Source: Rhodococcus sp. 14-2483-1-2
Lineage (GTDB): Bacteria; Actinomycetota; Actinomycetes; Mycobacteriales; Mycobacteriaceae
Direction: 5' to 3'
DNA: 64,000 nt
Assembly (NCBI RefSeq): GCF_002259405.1
Contig: NZ_NPFW01000022.1
Span: 62,001 to 126,000 of the forward strand
The notes under the pieces were generated by a model. That model saw only the letters and a program-made list of their open reading frames with translations, was not told where the DNA came from and searched no databases. The position numbers were made by a program, and so were the translations under genes. Shown here piece after piece: positions 1 through 9,057 of this stretch (within the stretch, counting starts at the first letter, position 1; every line of letters starts with the position of its first letter).

Positions 1-626
1 TCCGTCGGTGGACCGACGGACGTACCCGTCGCCTGCTCCGGGCTGAGGTAGTGCGCAGTACCGACTGTGGTGCCGTGCTCGGTGAGTCGTTCGGAATCGA
101 GGATGCGGGCGATGCCGAAATCGGCAAGTTTGGCGCACTGTCCCACGCCGACGTCCGGAGACTGCGCAACGAGGATGTTGGCCGGTTTGATGTCGCGATG
201 CACCACACCCTGACCGTGGATGTAGGCGAGAGCCTCCGCCAGCTCGAACCCGATCCGCGCGACGTGGGAGCCGTCCATCGCTCGGCCCTGGCGATACGCA
301 CTAAGGGTGGGACCGTCGATCAGCTCCATCACCAGGTACGGCACCGGCACCCCGCTGGCATCGAGTGCAGTGCCCGCGTCGTACAGCGTCACCAGACCCG
401 GGTGCGACAGCGACGCGAGAGTCCGAATTTCTGCATCGATGCGCTGGGCAGTGTCCGGCGGCTCGTCGTGGCGGAATATCTTCACCGCTACGGATCGGCC
501 GAGAACGTGGTCGTCGGCGTGCACGACGTCGGCCATCGCGCCGCGCCCCAATACGGTGCCCAGTCTGTATCGACCCGCAAAGACGTTGTCGAGAGGGGCA
601 CGAGCGCGAGAGTCCGCTCCCACCAT
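1..626 (-). CDS. Serine/threonine protein kinase, N-terminal part (cut by window edge)
   Basis: The first 208 codons of a Hanks-type protein kinase, running off the left edge. The translated minus strand shows the glycine loop (LGRGAMADV), the ATP-binding lysine in VAVKIF, the catalytic loop VVHRDIKPANIL, the metal-binding LADFGIAR and the activation-segment end YLSPEQATG. All catalytic residues expected of an active kinase are therefore present. There is no N-terminal membrane segment, and whether a transmembrane helix and sensor domain follow cannot be seen. The ATG is preceded by about 150 bases shared with the divergent EAL-domain gene, so the two may be co-controlled. Actinobacterial kinases of this kind usually control cell wall growth or metabolism, but the target is not visible here. 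Confidence 0.9.
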   Translation of the reverse strand, partial: MVGADSRARAPLDNVFAGRYRLGTVLGRGAMADVVHADDHVLGRSVAVKIFRHDEPPDTAQRIDAEIRTLASLSHPGLVTLYDAGTALDASGVPVPYLVMELIDGPTLSAYRQGRAMDGSHVARIGFELAEALAYIHGQGVVHRDIKPANILVAQSPDVGVGQCAKLADFGIARILDSERLTEHGTTVGTAHYLSPEQATGTSVGPPT

Positions 627-776
627 CGGTCACCGCCGTTCGTCGAGTCCTTCGAGCACCTTATAGCCAGTCGATCGACGCACAGACCGCAGTCGAGTAA
701 CGACATCACGGTGCGGTCGGGCATGATGATGCCGCGGGTGGGGACCGATCGATCGATATCGAGGGAGGTTCCACCC

Positions 777-2030
777 ATGCGTCGACGTACGACGAGGGCC
801 GAGAAATCGCCGATGTCGATCGATATCACGTCGGTCTACCAGCCGATCGTCACACTGGACGGACGCGCCGTCGTGGGGTTCGAAGCGTTGGTGCGGACCT
901 GCGGAGACGGTCCGCCGATTCCGCCGCCGGAACTGTTGGGCGTGGCACGTGCACAAGGCGTCGCTGCAGATTTCGATTGGCGGTGCCGACTCAGCGCGCT
1001 GCGCGGTGCCGTCGAGTCCGGCTATCCCGACCGGCTCGCGCTTTTCGTCAATGCCGAACCCGTCGCCCTCGATGCACCGCCTCCTCGGGACTGCCTACCG
1101 ATGCTCGCGGACGCGTCGCGGCTGTCCATCATCATCGAGATCACCGAACGAGACCTGATGGGTGATCCGGCAGGTCTGCTGCGAGCGGCCGAGCACGCTC
1201 GAAACCTGGGGTGGCGAGTCGCCGTCGACGATGTGGGGGCAGATTCGTCCAGCCTGGCGCTGATTCCACTGCTGCGTCCCGACGTGATCAAGCTGGACAT
1301 GGCTCTCGTACAGGGGCGTTCGAGCCGCGAGACCGCCGCCATCGTTGCTGCCGTTGCCGCCGAGGCCGAACGGACCGGTGCCCTGGTTCTGGCCGAAGGG
1401 ATCGAAACCGAGCACCACGAGAGTTCTGCACGAGCCATGGGCGCGGTTCTGGGGCAGGGATACCTCTACGGCGCACCGGACGCTCTCCCGGATTTCGGTG
1501 AGGTGCAGGGGCCGGTCCGTTCGCTCGATCTGGATGGAACGGTGACCGTGCGTGCCCCCGTTGCAGTCACTCCGTACGGGCTCACCCACTCACTCGGTGC
1601 CCGCAGACAAGCGGATTCGACGTTGCTCGACGCCATCGAGAACAGCTTGTTGCACAGTGCGTACGGCACCGGCTCCTCGACTGTCGTACTGGCGACAGTG
1701 AGCGCGTCCACCGGCCTGACGCCTGCGCGGCGTGCGATCTTCGACGACCTTGCCGCACGTACTGCGCTCACGGCTGTCTTCGATTCGCACGCCGCGCCGC
1801 CTGCCTCCGGCTTCCGGACCGTGGCCGTGGGCGCGGACGAGCCGTTGGCGCTGGAACGTTCGATCGTGATCGTGGCTCCGATGTCGAGCGTGGCGCTCAT
1901 CGCCGTGGAGCGTGGAACGGCCGAGGACGGTACCCCGATGTACGACTACCGCCTCACCTACGACCGACATGTCGTACTGGATGCTGCAACAGTGCTTTTG
2001 AGGCGAATACCCGCCCGATCTGCGGTGTGA
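777..2030 (+). CDS. EAL-domain protein with C-terminal DICT-like region
   Basis: A 417-residue protein. Residues about 14-240 form an EAL domain (cyclic-di-GMP phosphodiesterase family). Visible active-site positions are E36 (GFEALVR), N92, E121/E124 (EITE), D151-D152, K172 (IKLD), E207 (AEGIE) and Q227 (GQGYL), so the metal ligands appear intact. Loop 6, usually DDFGTG.YSSL, reads DDVGADSSSL, so activity is uncertain. The remaining 170 residues resemble the DICT sensory module seen beside GGDEF, EAL and two-component proteins. There is no membrane segment, so it is likely cytoplasmic. The reading frame is open upstream to position 51, but that part lies over the kinase. GGGAGG 8 bases before ATG 777 fixes this start; an in-frame ATG 12 codons later is the alternative. 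Confidence 0.85.
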   Translation: MRRRTTRAEKSPMSIDITSVYQPIVTLDGRAVVGFEALVRTCGDGPPIPPPELLGVARAQGVAADFDWRCRLSALRGAVESGYPDRLALFVNAEPVALDAPPPRDCLPMLADASRLSIIIEITERDLMGDPAGLLRAAEHARNLGWRVAVDDVGADSSSLALIPLLRPDVIKLDMALVQGRSSRETAAIVAAVAAEAERTGALVLAEGIETEHHESSARAMGAVLGQGYLYGAPDALPDFGEVQGPVRSLDLDGTVTVRAPVAVTPYGLTHSLGARRQADSTLLDAIENSLLHSAYGTGSSTVVLATVSASTGLTPARRAIFDDLAARTALTAVFDSHAAPPASGFRTVAVGADEPLALERSIVIVAPMSSVALIAVERGTAEDGTPMYDYRLTYDRHVVLDAATVLLRRIPARSAV

Positions 2031-2051
2031 GCCCGCGGGCTCTCGGTCAAG

Positions 2052-2089
2052 ATCACGTAAATTATTGCTAGAAATTCGGTAAATCACGT
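2052..2089 (+). promoter_or_regulatory. Paired ATCACGT boxes upstream of the symporter gene
   Basis: The 92-base gap between the EAL gene and the symporter is AT-rich compared with its surroundings. It holds two identical ATCACGT heptamers at 2052-2058 and 2083-2089, starts 31 bases apart (about three helical turns). Between them is AATT-N8-AAATT. This could be an activator or repressor site with the promoter. No regulator is assigned. Confidence 0.3.
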
Positions 2090-2122
2090 CCTCTGCCGTC
2101 CACGTGCTGTTCACTCGAAGCC

Positions 2123-3667
2123 ATGAGCTCTCACCCCCTCGCAACCGATGTACTGGCCGCGGACGGAGGCACGATCAGCTCCATCGAGACGGCGATCAAC
2201 AATGCCTTCGATCCGATCTCCGCTGCCGTGTCGAATGTCGTCTTCTTCACCGTGAATATCGGTGGAGCCGCCGTTCCACTGATCGTCCTCTGGCTCATCG
2301 TCGGTGCCGTCGTCTTCACGGTGGCGTTCAAGTTCATCCAGGTCCGCGGAATCAAGAGAGCGTTGATTCTCGTCAGCGGCAAGGAGGACGAGGCGGACGC
2401 GCCCGGTGAAGTCAGCCACTTCAGAGCTCTCACTGCCGCGGTGTCCGGAACCGTCGGGCTCGGCAACATCGCCGGTGTCGCCGTCGCCGTGACACTCGGT
2501 GGACCCGGTGCCACACTCTGGATGATCCTCGCCGGCTTGCTGGGCATGGCATCGAAGTTCGTCGAGTGCACGCTCGGCGTGAAGTACCGAGACATCAACG
2601 AGGACGGCACCGTCTCCGGCGGACCCATGAAATACCTGACCAAGGGTCTCGCAGAGCGGGGACTCGCCAAGGTCGGCAAGGTCATGGCCGTCTTCTACGC
2701 CATCGTCATCACGTTCTTCGCCATCAGCGGCGGCAACATGTTCCAGGCCAATCAGACGTACGCACAGGTCCGTTCGGTCACCGGCGGTGACGATGGGTTC
2801 CTCGCTTCCGACGGAGCCAAGGCAGTGTTCGGTATCGTCGTCGCGCTGATCATCGGACTGGTCATCATCGGCGGCATGAAGTCGATCTCGGCGGTGACCG
2901 CCAAGCTCGTACCGACCATGGCGCTGATCTACATCGTCGCGTGCGGCGTCGTCATCGCCGTCAACTTCCGTTCGGTCCCCACGGCGTTCACCGCGATCTT
3001 CGAGGGTGCGTTCTCGCCCGAGGGCGTGGCCGGCGGCGTCCTCGGCGTCATGATCATCGGATTCCAGCGCGCCGCATTCTCGAACGAGGCCGGATTGGGT
3101 TCGGCGGCCATCGCGCACTCGGCCGTCAAGACCAGGCATCCGGTCACCGAGGGCTTCGTGGCCATGCTCGAGCCCTTCATCGACACGGTCGTCATCTGCA
3201 CCGCGACCGCGCTGACCATCGTGATCGCCAATACCGTCACCTGGCAGGACCAGCGCGCGATCGTCGCCGAGACCGGCGAGCTACCCGCCGGAGGTGTCAC
3301 CCTCACCTCCGACGCCTTCGAGACCGTGCTGCCGTGGTTCCCGTACGTGCTGACGCTTGCGGTGGCTCTGTTCGCACTGTCCACTGCCATAACCTGGGCC
3401 TACTACGGACTGCAGGCGTGGACGTCGTTGTTCGGACGCAGCCGCTTCTCGCGCACCTTCTTCAACGTGATGTTCTGCATGTTCACCGTCATCGGAACCG
3501 TGCTCTCGCTCGGCTCAGTGCTCGATTTCGCCGACGCGACCCTGTTCCTGCTGGCGTTGGTCAACATCACGGGCCTGTACCTGCTGTTGCCTGTGGTCAA
3601 GCGCGAACTCTCCGAGTACCTGGCCATGCGCCGAGGCGAGACGGACAAGGTCGACGCCGAGGTGTGA
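2123..3667 (+). CDS. Alanine/glycine:cation symporter (AGCS family)
   Basis: A 514-residue inner-membrane protein of the AGCS family (AlsT/DagA/GlyP-like), which imports alanine or glycine with Na+ or H+. The family-typical stretch GTVGLGNIAGVAVA lies near residue 110, followed by GGPGATLWM, the FVECTLGVKYRD segment and GGPMKYL. About ten hydrophobic helices follow, with AFSNEAGLGSAAIAHSA near residue 325, another hallmark of the family. Length is normal. The chosen ATG is the first in the frame after the AT-rich gap, but no strong ribosome site is seen. It is monocistronic, as the next gene is convergent. A role in glycine or alanine supply is family knowledge; the exact substrate is inferred. 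Confidence 0.9.
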   Translation: MSSHPLATDVLAADGGTISSIETAINNAFDPISAAVSNVVFFTVNIGGAAVPLIVLWLIVGAVVFTVAFKFIQVRGIKRALILVSGKEDEADAPGEVSHFRALTAAVSGTVGLGNIAGVAVAVTLGGPGATLWMILAGLLGMASKFVECTLGVKYRDINEDGTVSGGPMKYLTKGLAERGLAKVGKVMAVFYAIVITFFAISGGNMFQANQTYAQVRSVTGGDDGFLASDGAKAVFGIVVALIIGLVIIGGMKSISAVTAKLVPTMALIYIVACGVVIAVNFRSVPTAFTAIFEGAFSPEGVAGGVLGVMIIGFQRAAFSNEAGLGSAAIAHSAVKTRHPVTEGFVAMLEPFIDTVVICTATALTIVIANTVTWQDQRAIVAETGELPAGGVTLTSDAFETVLPWFPYVLTLAVALFALSTAITWAYYGLQAWTSLFGRSRFSRTFFNVMFCMFTVIGTVLSLGSVLDFADATLFLLALVNITGLYLLLPVVKRELSEYLAMRRGETDKVDAEV

Positions 3668-3685
3668 GAAGGATCGGTCGACGGG

Positions 3686-5212
3686 TCAGCCGCCAGGGCC
3701 GGTACTGCCTTGGCGGCGGGCCTGTTCGAGAAACACCGCAGTGGCGATCCCCGGGAATCGAGGGGAGCCTGCCGGCAGTGGACCGAGAACGTCGAAGAGC
3801 CTGTCGAGCCGTTGGTAGAGCGTCTGCCTCTGTATCCGAAGGCTCTTCGCGGTTTCGGTCTTGCTACCCCAATGGGTGATGTACGCCAGCAGGGTCGCGA
3901 ACAACTCTCCGTGCCGCTCTCGATCGTGAGCGAGCAGTGGTCCTATCTGCTCGTGGACGAACTTCTCGACAGTGGATTCCCCCGACATCGACTCCACCAG
4001 AAGGGCAAGCGCGAAATTGCGCGCATCGCGGATGCGGTCGTCAGGGCCGAGGTCCAGCGCGAGCACTGCTGTGGCCGTGCCGAAACACCGACGCAGACCG
4101 TGGCGGTCGGAGGTTCCAGGACCGACACCTGCTCGCCTGATACGCACCTGCGTCGCCTGCAAGATCGACAGCACAACCGGCCGTTGGGCGTCGAGCATCT
4201 CCTGGCCGGCGAAACCGAGAACCGCGACGTGTCGGTCGCCGATCTTCTGACACCAGATGTTCGGTGAAACCGATCTCAACAAGCGCTGCAGCGTGCCCGC
4301 TTCCGGGTTGTCGTCGAATTCGACCGACACGGTCAAGTAGGCGTCGTGTTCGAGCATACCCATACGCTCGGCGACGCCGTCGAGATGGTCGGTGACATCG
4401 GAGGCAGGGTAATTCATCGCCGACAACAGTGAGAAGAAGCGGGTACGCAGTCGGTCCTCCACCCTGGCCGGGCGCGCGCTGAGCAACGCGATCGACAGGA
4501 TTTCCGGAGCTCTCTCCAAACCTGCGTTGATCGAGTAGATGTCCGCATCGGGGCCCGGAGTCACGGTCAACACCGCGACGTCCCGACCGCCACTGGTGAC
4601 AGGTACCTCGAACGTGGTGAAGTCCGATGGCTCGGTGACGAGTCCGGATTGCCCGATCAGATCTCCCGACGCAGAACGCAGCGCCACCGACGACCGCGTC
4701 TCGACGCCGAGCACATCGAGAACGGCGTCCACCGCTCCGTCCGTTTCGATCGACGCCGACAGCAACCGAGACATCCGGTTTGCCATCTGCAGCCGACGCA
4801 GAGCCGAGTCGGCAAGCTGGCTGTTGATGCTCTCGCATACCTGTACGAACGGCACCCGCCGTCGGAGATGCACCACGGGAAAGCCGATCCGCTCGGCATG
4901 CTCGACCAGTAGCGGCGGAATGACGTCGAGCGTTCCCCCCGTCTCCACCGCGATTCCGACGACTCCCGCGGCATCGATCGAGTCGAGGTACGTCACCAGA
5001 TCGGCGTCGGAACAGGCACCGAATCACACACCCTCCATCAGAATCAGCTCCCCGCCGCGCAAGAGCGGTGCGATGTCGAGTTGCTCGCTGGCGTGAACCC
5101 ACCGCAGAGATCGCGTCGACGAACGCCTTCCCGCGACGAGTTCGGGTCGCGCCGCGGACAGATAGACGTCGTCGAAGGCGTCGAGCACATTCATACGTGA
5201 CATTTTGTCCAC
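3686..5212 (-). pseudogene. PucR-family regulator interrupted by in-frame TGA
   Basis: Read without its internal stop, this is a full-length PucR-type transcription factor of about 508 codons. It has an N-terminal PucR domain (LRWVHASEQLDIAPLLRGGE), a GGDEF-like central region and a C-terminal HTH_30 helix-turn-helix (ETAKSLRIQRQTLYQRLDRL). A TGA at 5026-5024 cuts it after residue 62 in ...LMEGV; reading resumes in the same frame with FGACSDADLVTYLDS, exactly where the family continues. Homologues normally have Gly here, so one base change (GGA to TGA) would explain it. A GTG at 4996 could restart translation and give a 436-residue protein with the DNA-binding end but a beheaded sensor domain. 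It diverges from the permease gene it probably controls. Confidence 0.8.
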
Positions 5213-5228
5213 CCGCTGTTACCAGTGG

Positions 5229-5243
5229 CTTACATTACGTAAG
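5229..5243. promoter_or_regulatory. Inverted repeat between PucR gene and permease
   Basis: CTTAC-ATTAC-GTAAG, two 5-base arms around a 5-base spacer, lies in the 110-base divergent gap. It begins 17 bases before the regulator ATG on the other strand. PucR-type activators commonly bind between themselves and their target, so this is a candidate operator. The evidence is symmetry and position only. Confidence 0.35.
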
Positions 5244-5322
5244 GGTTCGGGAAACACACGGGCACGAGGCTTCTCACCAGGCCGACCGAACCGCCGGTCG
5301 ACCGCATCCCGAGGAGCTCACG

Positions 5323-6780
5323 GTGACCACACATTCCCACGACGTCGAGGATTCGCTGCAACCGATTCCCGAGAGCCAGAGAACCACCGTGCTGTCCGGT
5401 CAGTTCTGGATATGGGCGGGTGCGAACATCGCACCGATCAACTGGGTGCTCGGCGCGCTCGGCATCAGTATGGGCCTCGGCCTGGCCGATACGCTGACAG
5501 TGCTCGTCCTCGGAAACGTCATCGGAATGGCGATCTTCGGATTCTTCGTTCTGCTCGGGCAACGAACGGGAACGACCGGAATGCTGTTGGGCCGGTCGGT
5601 CTTCGGCCGTCGAGGCAACTATGTCCCCTCCGCCGTCCAGGCCGTGGTGGTCGTCGGCTGGTGCGCGGTGAACACATGGATCGTCCTCGACCTGGTGATG
5701 GCGCTGTTCGGCGAACTCGGCTGGGTCGACCCCGATGCCGCGAACGTCGGATGGAAGGTGGCGGTGGCCACAGCCATCATGGCGGTCCAGGTCGGTATCT
5801 CCATGGCCGGATACCGGGCGATCGCGGCGTTCGAGCGCTGGACGGTGCCGCCGACCGTCGTGGTGCTGGTCTTGATGTCGATCGTGGCCTGGTTCCACCT
5901 GGACATCGACTGGAGTTACTCCGGTCCGGACGGCGTCGCCTTGGCCGGCACCGAGCGCATTGTCGCCATGTCGGCCGTGATGACGGCCATCGGAATCGGC
6001 TGGGGCCTGACGTGGCTGACCTACGCCGCCGACTACTCCCGCTTCGTCAGTACACGTGTTCCGCGCCGCAAGCTGTACCTGGTCAGTGCGCTGGGACAGT
6101 TGATCCCCGTCGTGTGGCTCGGTGTGCTCGGCGCGACGTTGGCGACCACCAACGGCTCCATCGATCCGGGCAAGCTCATCGTCGAGAACTTCGGTGCGCT
6201 CGCCATCCCGGTACTGCTGTTGGTTCTGCACGGCCCCATCGCCACGAACGTTCTCAACGTCTACAGCTTCGGTGTGACGGCGCAGGCCCTCGACATCAAG
6301 TTGAGTCGGCGGACGCTGAACCTCGTGGTCGGCGTTCTCGCACTGGCCGCGAGCGTGTTCTTCGTCTTCCAGGAAGATGCGGCACAGACCCTCGACGCCT
6401 GGCTCGTGGGTGTGGTGGGCTGGGTGGCGACGTGGGGCGCGATCATGCTGGTGCACTACTACGTCTTCGAGCGCGCCAGCACCCGATACGGCCATCTGTT
6501 CGACGACGTGGGCTCGACGAGGATGCAGGACGTCAACTGGCGTGCACTCGCGGCGTTCGCAGTGGGAATTTTCGGCACCTGGATGTTCCTCAACGGTATG
6601 GTCCCGGCATTGCAGGGGTTCGGTTCGCAGGCACTCGGCGGTCTCGACATCTCGTGGCTCGTCGGTGGTAGTGCGGCAGCGGCTACCTACTACCTTCTCG
6701 CACGAAAGTCGCATCGGCAGTGGATGATTCGTCAGCAACAGCCCGAAGAGCAGGCTCCGACACCACAGCCGGTCGAATAG
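5323..6780 (+). CDS. NCS1-family purine/cytosine-type permease
   Basis: A 485-residue integral membrane protein with about twelve hydrophobic helices. The start of the domain (SGQFWIWAGANIAPINWVLG) and GRSVFGRRGNYVPS match nucleobase:cation symporters of the NCS1 family (cytosine permease CodB, purine, allantoin and hydantoin carriers). It likely brings a nucleobase or similar heterocycle into the cell. The frame is open upstream to 5068 over the PucR gene, but GAGGAG 6 bases before GTG 5323 fixes the start. The amidohydrolase begins 40 bases after its stop, so the two form a transport-and-hydrolysis operon. The substrate cannot be read from sequence. Confidence 0.88.
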   Translation: MTTHSHDVEDSLQPIPESQRTTVLSGQFWIWAGANIAPINWVLGALGISMGLGLADTLTVLVLGNVIGMAIFGFFVLLGQRTGTTGMLLGRSVFGRRGNYVPSAVQAVVVVGWCAVNTWIVLDLVMALFGELGWVDPDAANVGWKVAVATAIMAVQVGISMAGYRAIAAFERWTVPPTVVVLVLMSIVAWFHLDIDWSYSGPDGVALAGTERIVAMSAVMTAIGIGWGLTWLTYAADYSRFVSTRVPRRKLYLVSALGQLIPVVWLGVLGATLATTNGSIDPGKLIVENFGALAIPVLLLVLHGPIATNVLNVYSFGVTAQALDIKLSRRTLNLVVGVLALAASVFFVFQEDAAQTLDAWLVGVVGWVATWGAIMLVHYYVFERASTRYGHLFDDVGSTRMQDVNWRALAAFAVGIFGTWMFLNGMVPALQGFGSQALGGLDISWLVGGSAAAATYYLLARKSHRQWMIRQQQPEEQAPTPQPVE

Positions 6781-6820
6781 CTCCTCGCCGTCATCGCACC
6801 GCGCAGTCAAGGAAGGAAAC

Positions 6821-8341
6821 ATGGGAATCTTCATCAGGAACGCGCACGTCATCACCATGGACGCGTCCACCGGTTCCGAGCCGATCGTCCGTAGCATCCG
6901 AATCGAGAACGACGTCGTCACTGCAGTCGCCGGTGATCTCGAACCCACCGACGGCGATACGATCATCGACGGCACCGACAGGCTGGTCACGCCGGGTTTC
7001 GTCAACGCACATACCCATTCCTGGGAGACGTTCTACAAGGGCCGATACGACAACATGCCCCTCGAGATGTGGATGGCCATGTCGTATCCGATTCTCGGCG
7101 ACAGTCGCGTCGAACCCGATCTGGTTCGTCTGCGCAGCACGTTGTTCGCAATCGAATCTCTCGAAGCGGGCGTGACCACGATCGTCGACGACGTGCTGGA
7201 GAACCCGACTCAGGATTGGGCGCAACTGTCGGCGGTGTTCGACGCGTACGAAGAGATCGGCATCAGAGCCAACATTTCCGGACACGTGATCAGCAAGCCG
7301 TTCGTCGACACCGTGCCGTTCGTCGTGGACTACCTACCGCAGGAGATCGCAGCCGAGATCCTGTCCCACCCCGTTCCTACGACGGGGGAGTATCTCGCCT
7401 TCAGCAGGCAGGCATTCGAGCAGTATCACGGTCGAGGCAACGGTCGTCTGCGGTACATGGTCGCGCCCTCGGCACCACAACGGTGCGGTGCGGAGCTCCT
7501 GGTCGGTGCCACGCAGTTGGCGACCGAATTCGACGCCGAATGCCACATTCACGTCCTCGAGACCAAGACCCAGTTGGTCACGGGAGCGGAGATGTACGGC
7601 GGGTCGCTGGTGGAATTCATGGATCGGATCGGCGCGCTGTCACCCAATACCACCCTGGCGCATGGCATTTGGCTGACCGAAGACGATATGTCGATGATCG
7701 CCTCGGCGGGCACGTCTATTTCGCACAATCCGATCTCGAATCTCAAGCTCGGATCGGGAATCGCTCCGTGGCACGCCCTGCGTACCGCAGGCGTGAACCT
7801 CGGATTGGGAACCGACGGATGCTCGAGCAGTGATTCCCCCCGGATGCTCGACGTCGTGAAAGCTGCTGCGCTGCTGCACAAGGTGACCAACCCGGACTTC
7901 ACCACCTGGCCGACGGTGGACGAGGTACTGCACGCAGGCACCGTCGGCGGGGCCCGCAGTGCGCTCCTTCAAGACACTGTGGGCACGGTGGAGGTGGGGA
8001 TGCAGGCCGACCTGGTGATCTTCGATCTCGACACCATGGCTTTCACGCCTCGGCAGAAGCTCGACCGGCAACTGGTGTACTCCGAGAACGGCTCCTCGAT
8101 CGATATCGTGATCGTGGCAGGCCGGATCGTCGTAGAGGGCGGACGCGTCACCACGGTCGACCGTTCGGCGGTGCTGGCCGAACTCTCCGAGCGCCTCGAC
8201 GAGATCGTGGCACGCCAGAATGCACTCGATTCGCTGAACAAGCCCCTGCTGGACGCGCTGGCGACCATGTACGACAGGGCGATTGCGACCCGCGGCACCG
8301 TCAACCAATTCAGCGACGACGAACGCACGTGGCTCGTCTGA
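6821..8341 (+). CDS. Amidohydrolase / deaminase of the ATZ/TRZ type
   Basis: A 506-residue metal-dependent hydrolase of the amidohydrolase superfamily. The metal ligands are visible: NAHTHSWE near residue 64, the histidine in CHIHVLET, the histidine in LAHGIWL and the aspartate in GTDGCSSSDS. This pattern is that of the guanine/cytosine deaminase, S-adenosylhomocysteine deaminase and s-triazine hydrolase group. It probably hydrolyses or deaminates the compound imported by the preceding NCS1 permease. The ribosome site AAGGAAGGA sits about 6 bases before the ATG. The GyrI-like gene downstream is on the same strand 79 bases on, probably with its own promoter. The exact substrate is open. Confidence 0.85.
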   Translation: MGIFIRNAHVITMDASTGSEPIVRSIRIENDVVTAVAGDLEPTDGDTIIDGTDRLVTPGFVNAHTHSWETFYKGRYDNMPLEMWMAMSYPILGDSRVEPDLVRLRSTLFAIESLEAGVTTIVDDVLENPTQDWAQLSAVFDAYEEIGIRANISGHVISKPFVDTVPFVVDYLPQEIAAEILSHPVPTTGEYLAFSRQAFEQYHGRGNGRLRYMVAPSAPQRCGAELLVGATQLATEFDAECHIHVLETKTQLVTGAEMYGGSLVEFMDRIGALSPNTTLAHGIWLTEDDMSMIASAGTSISHNPISNLKLGSGIAPWHALRTAGVNLGLGTDGCSSSDSPRMLDVVKAAALLHKVTNPDFTTWPTVDEVLHAGTVGGARSALLQDTVGTVEVGMQADLVIFDLDTMAFTPRQKLDRQLVYSENGSSIDIVIVAGRIVVEGGRVTTVDRSAVLAELSERLDEIVARQNALDSLNKPLLDALATMYDRAIATRGTVNQFSDDERTWLV

Positions 8342-8420
8342 ACGGTCGTCTCAGGGACCGTGCCGGAGGGCGCGCAACGTTCGGTACGTTGAAATCCACG
8401 ATCGAATGGGAACGGGTGTC

Positions 8421-9053
8421 ATGAAGATCGATTTCAAGAAGACGCTCGACGCATATTCGGCGCGGCACAACACCTTTCGCACCCTTGTCGTTCCGCCGCT
8501 GACCTACCTGATGATCGACGGGCACGGCGACCCGAACACCGCCCCGCAGTATGCGGAAGCGATGGCCGCGATCTACCCCGTCGCCTACGCGCTGAAGTTC
8601 GCCAGCAAGAACACCCTCGACCGCGATTACGTCGTCCCGCCGCTCGAGGCTCTGTGGTGGGCCGAGGACATGAACTCGTTCACCACCGAGAGGGACAAGA
8701 GCGAGTGGAACTGGACCACCATGATCATGGTGCCCGACTGGATCGACCGTCCGATGTTCGAGGCGGCGGTGGCGACCGCCGCCTCGAAGAGCAACTCGGA
8801 TGCGTCGAGCAGGGTTCGGTTGGAAACTCTCGACGAGGGACTGTGCGTGCAGACGCTGCACATCGGGTCCTACGACGACGAGACGCCGGTACTCGAGGAG
8901 CTCCATCGTCGATACATCCCCGAATCTGGATTGACGATGACGGGCAAACATCACGAGATCTACCTGAGCGATGCGCGCCGGGTCGAACCCGCGAAGCTGC
9001 GCACCATTCTTCGCCAGCCGGTAGCGCATTCGGCGGAATCGGCCTCGCTCTGA
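8421..9053 (+). CDS. GyrI-like small-molecule-binding protein
   Basis: A 210-residue cytoplasmic protein of the GyrI-like (SOUL/AraC effector-binding) group. The opening KTLDAYSARHNTFRTLVVPP and TYLMIDGHGDPN, followed by a Trp-rich middle (EALWWAEDM, SEWNWTTMIMVPDWI), is characteristic of the long stand-alone form. Some members have been linked to breakdown of toxic cyclopropyl or other xenobiotic compounds; here only the fold is safe to name. ATG 8421 is used because the conserved part starts there; ATG 8406, five codons earlier, is possible. The MFS gene starts 5 bases after its stop, so the two are one operon and the pair may deal with a small toxic molecule. Confidence 0.8.
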   Translation: MKIDFKKTLDAYSARHNTFRTLVVPPLTYLMIDGHGDPNTAPQYAEAMAAIYPVAYALKFASKNTLDRDYVVPPLEALWWAEDMNSFTTERDKSEWNWTTMIMVPDWIDRPMFEAAVATAASKSNSDASSRVRLETLDEGLCVQTLHIGSYDDETPVLEELHRRYIPESGLTMTGKHHEIYLSDARRVEPAKLRTILRQPVAHSAESASL

Positions 9054-9057
9054 CACG

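Noticed and set aside
51-776. In-frame N-terminal extension of the EAL-domain gene
   Set aside because: It overlies the kinase on the other strand, reads as arginine/serine-rich shadow sequence and has no ribosome site; GGGAGG before ATG 777 marks the start.
2029-2042. GAGCCCGCGGGCTC palindrome after the EAL gene as a terminator
   Set aside because: Without loop bases the hairpin has only about five usable pairs, and it overlaps the stop codon; too weak to call.
2111-3139. Long minus-strand frame over the symporter gene
   Set aside because: Asp/Glu/Arg/His-rich shadow of the symporter with no motif; the plus-strand frame has clear family signatures.
5024-5026. TGA in PucR as a selenocysteine or recoded codon
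   Set aside because: No selenocysteine insertion hairpin follows, no PucR member is known to need one, and the family position is normally Gly. A point nonsense mutation is simpler.
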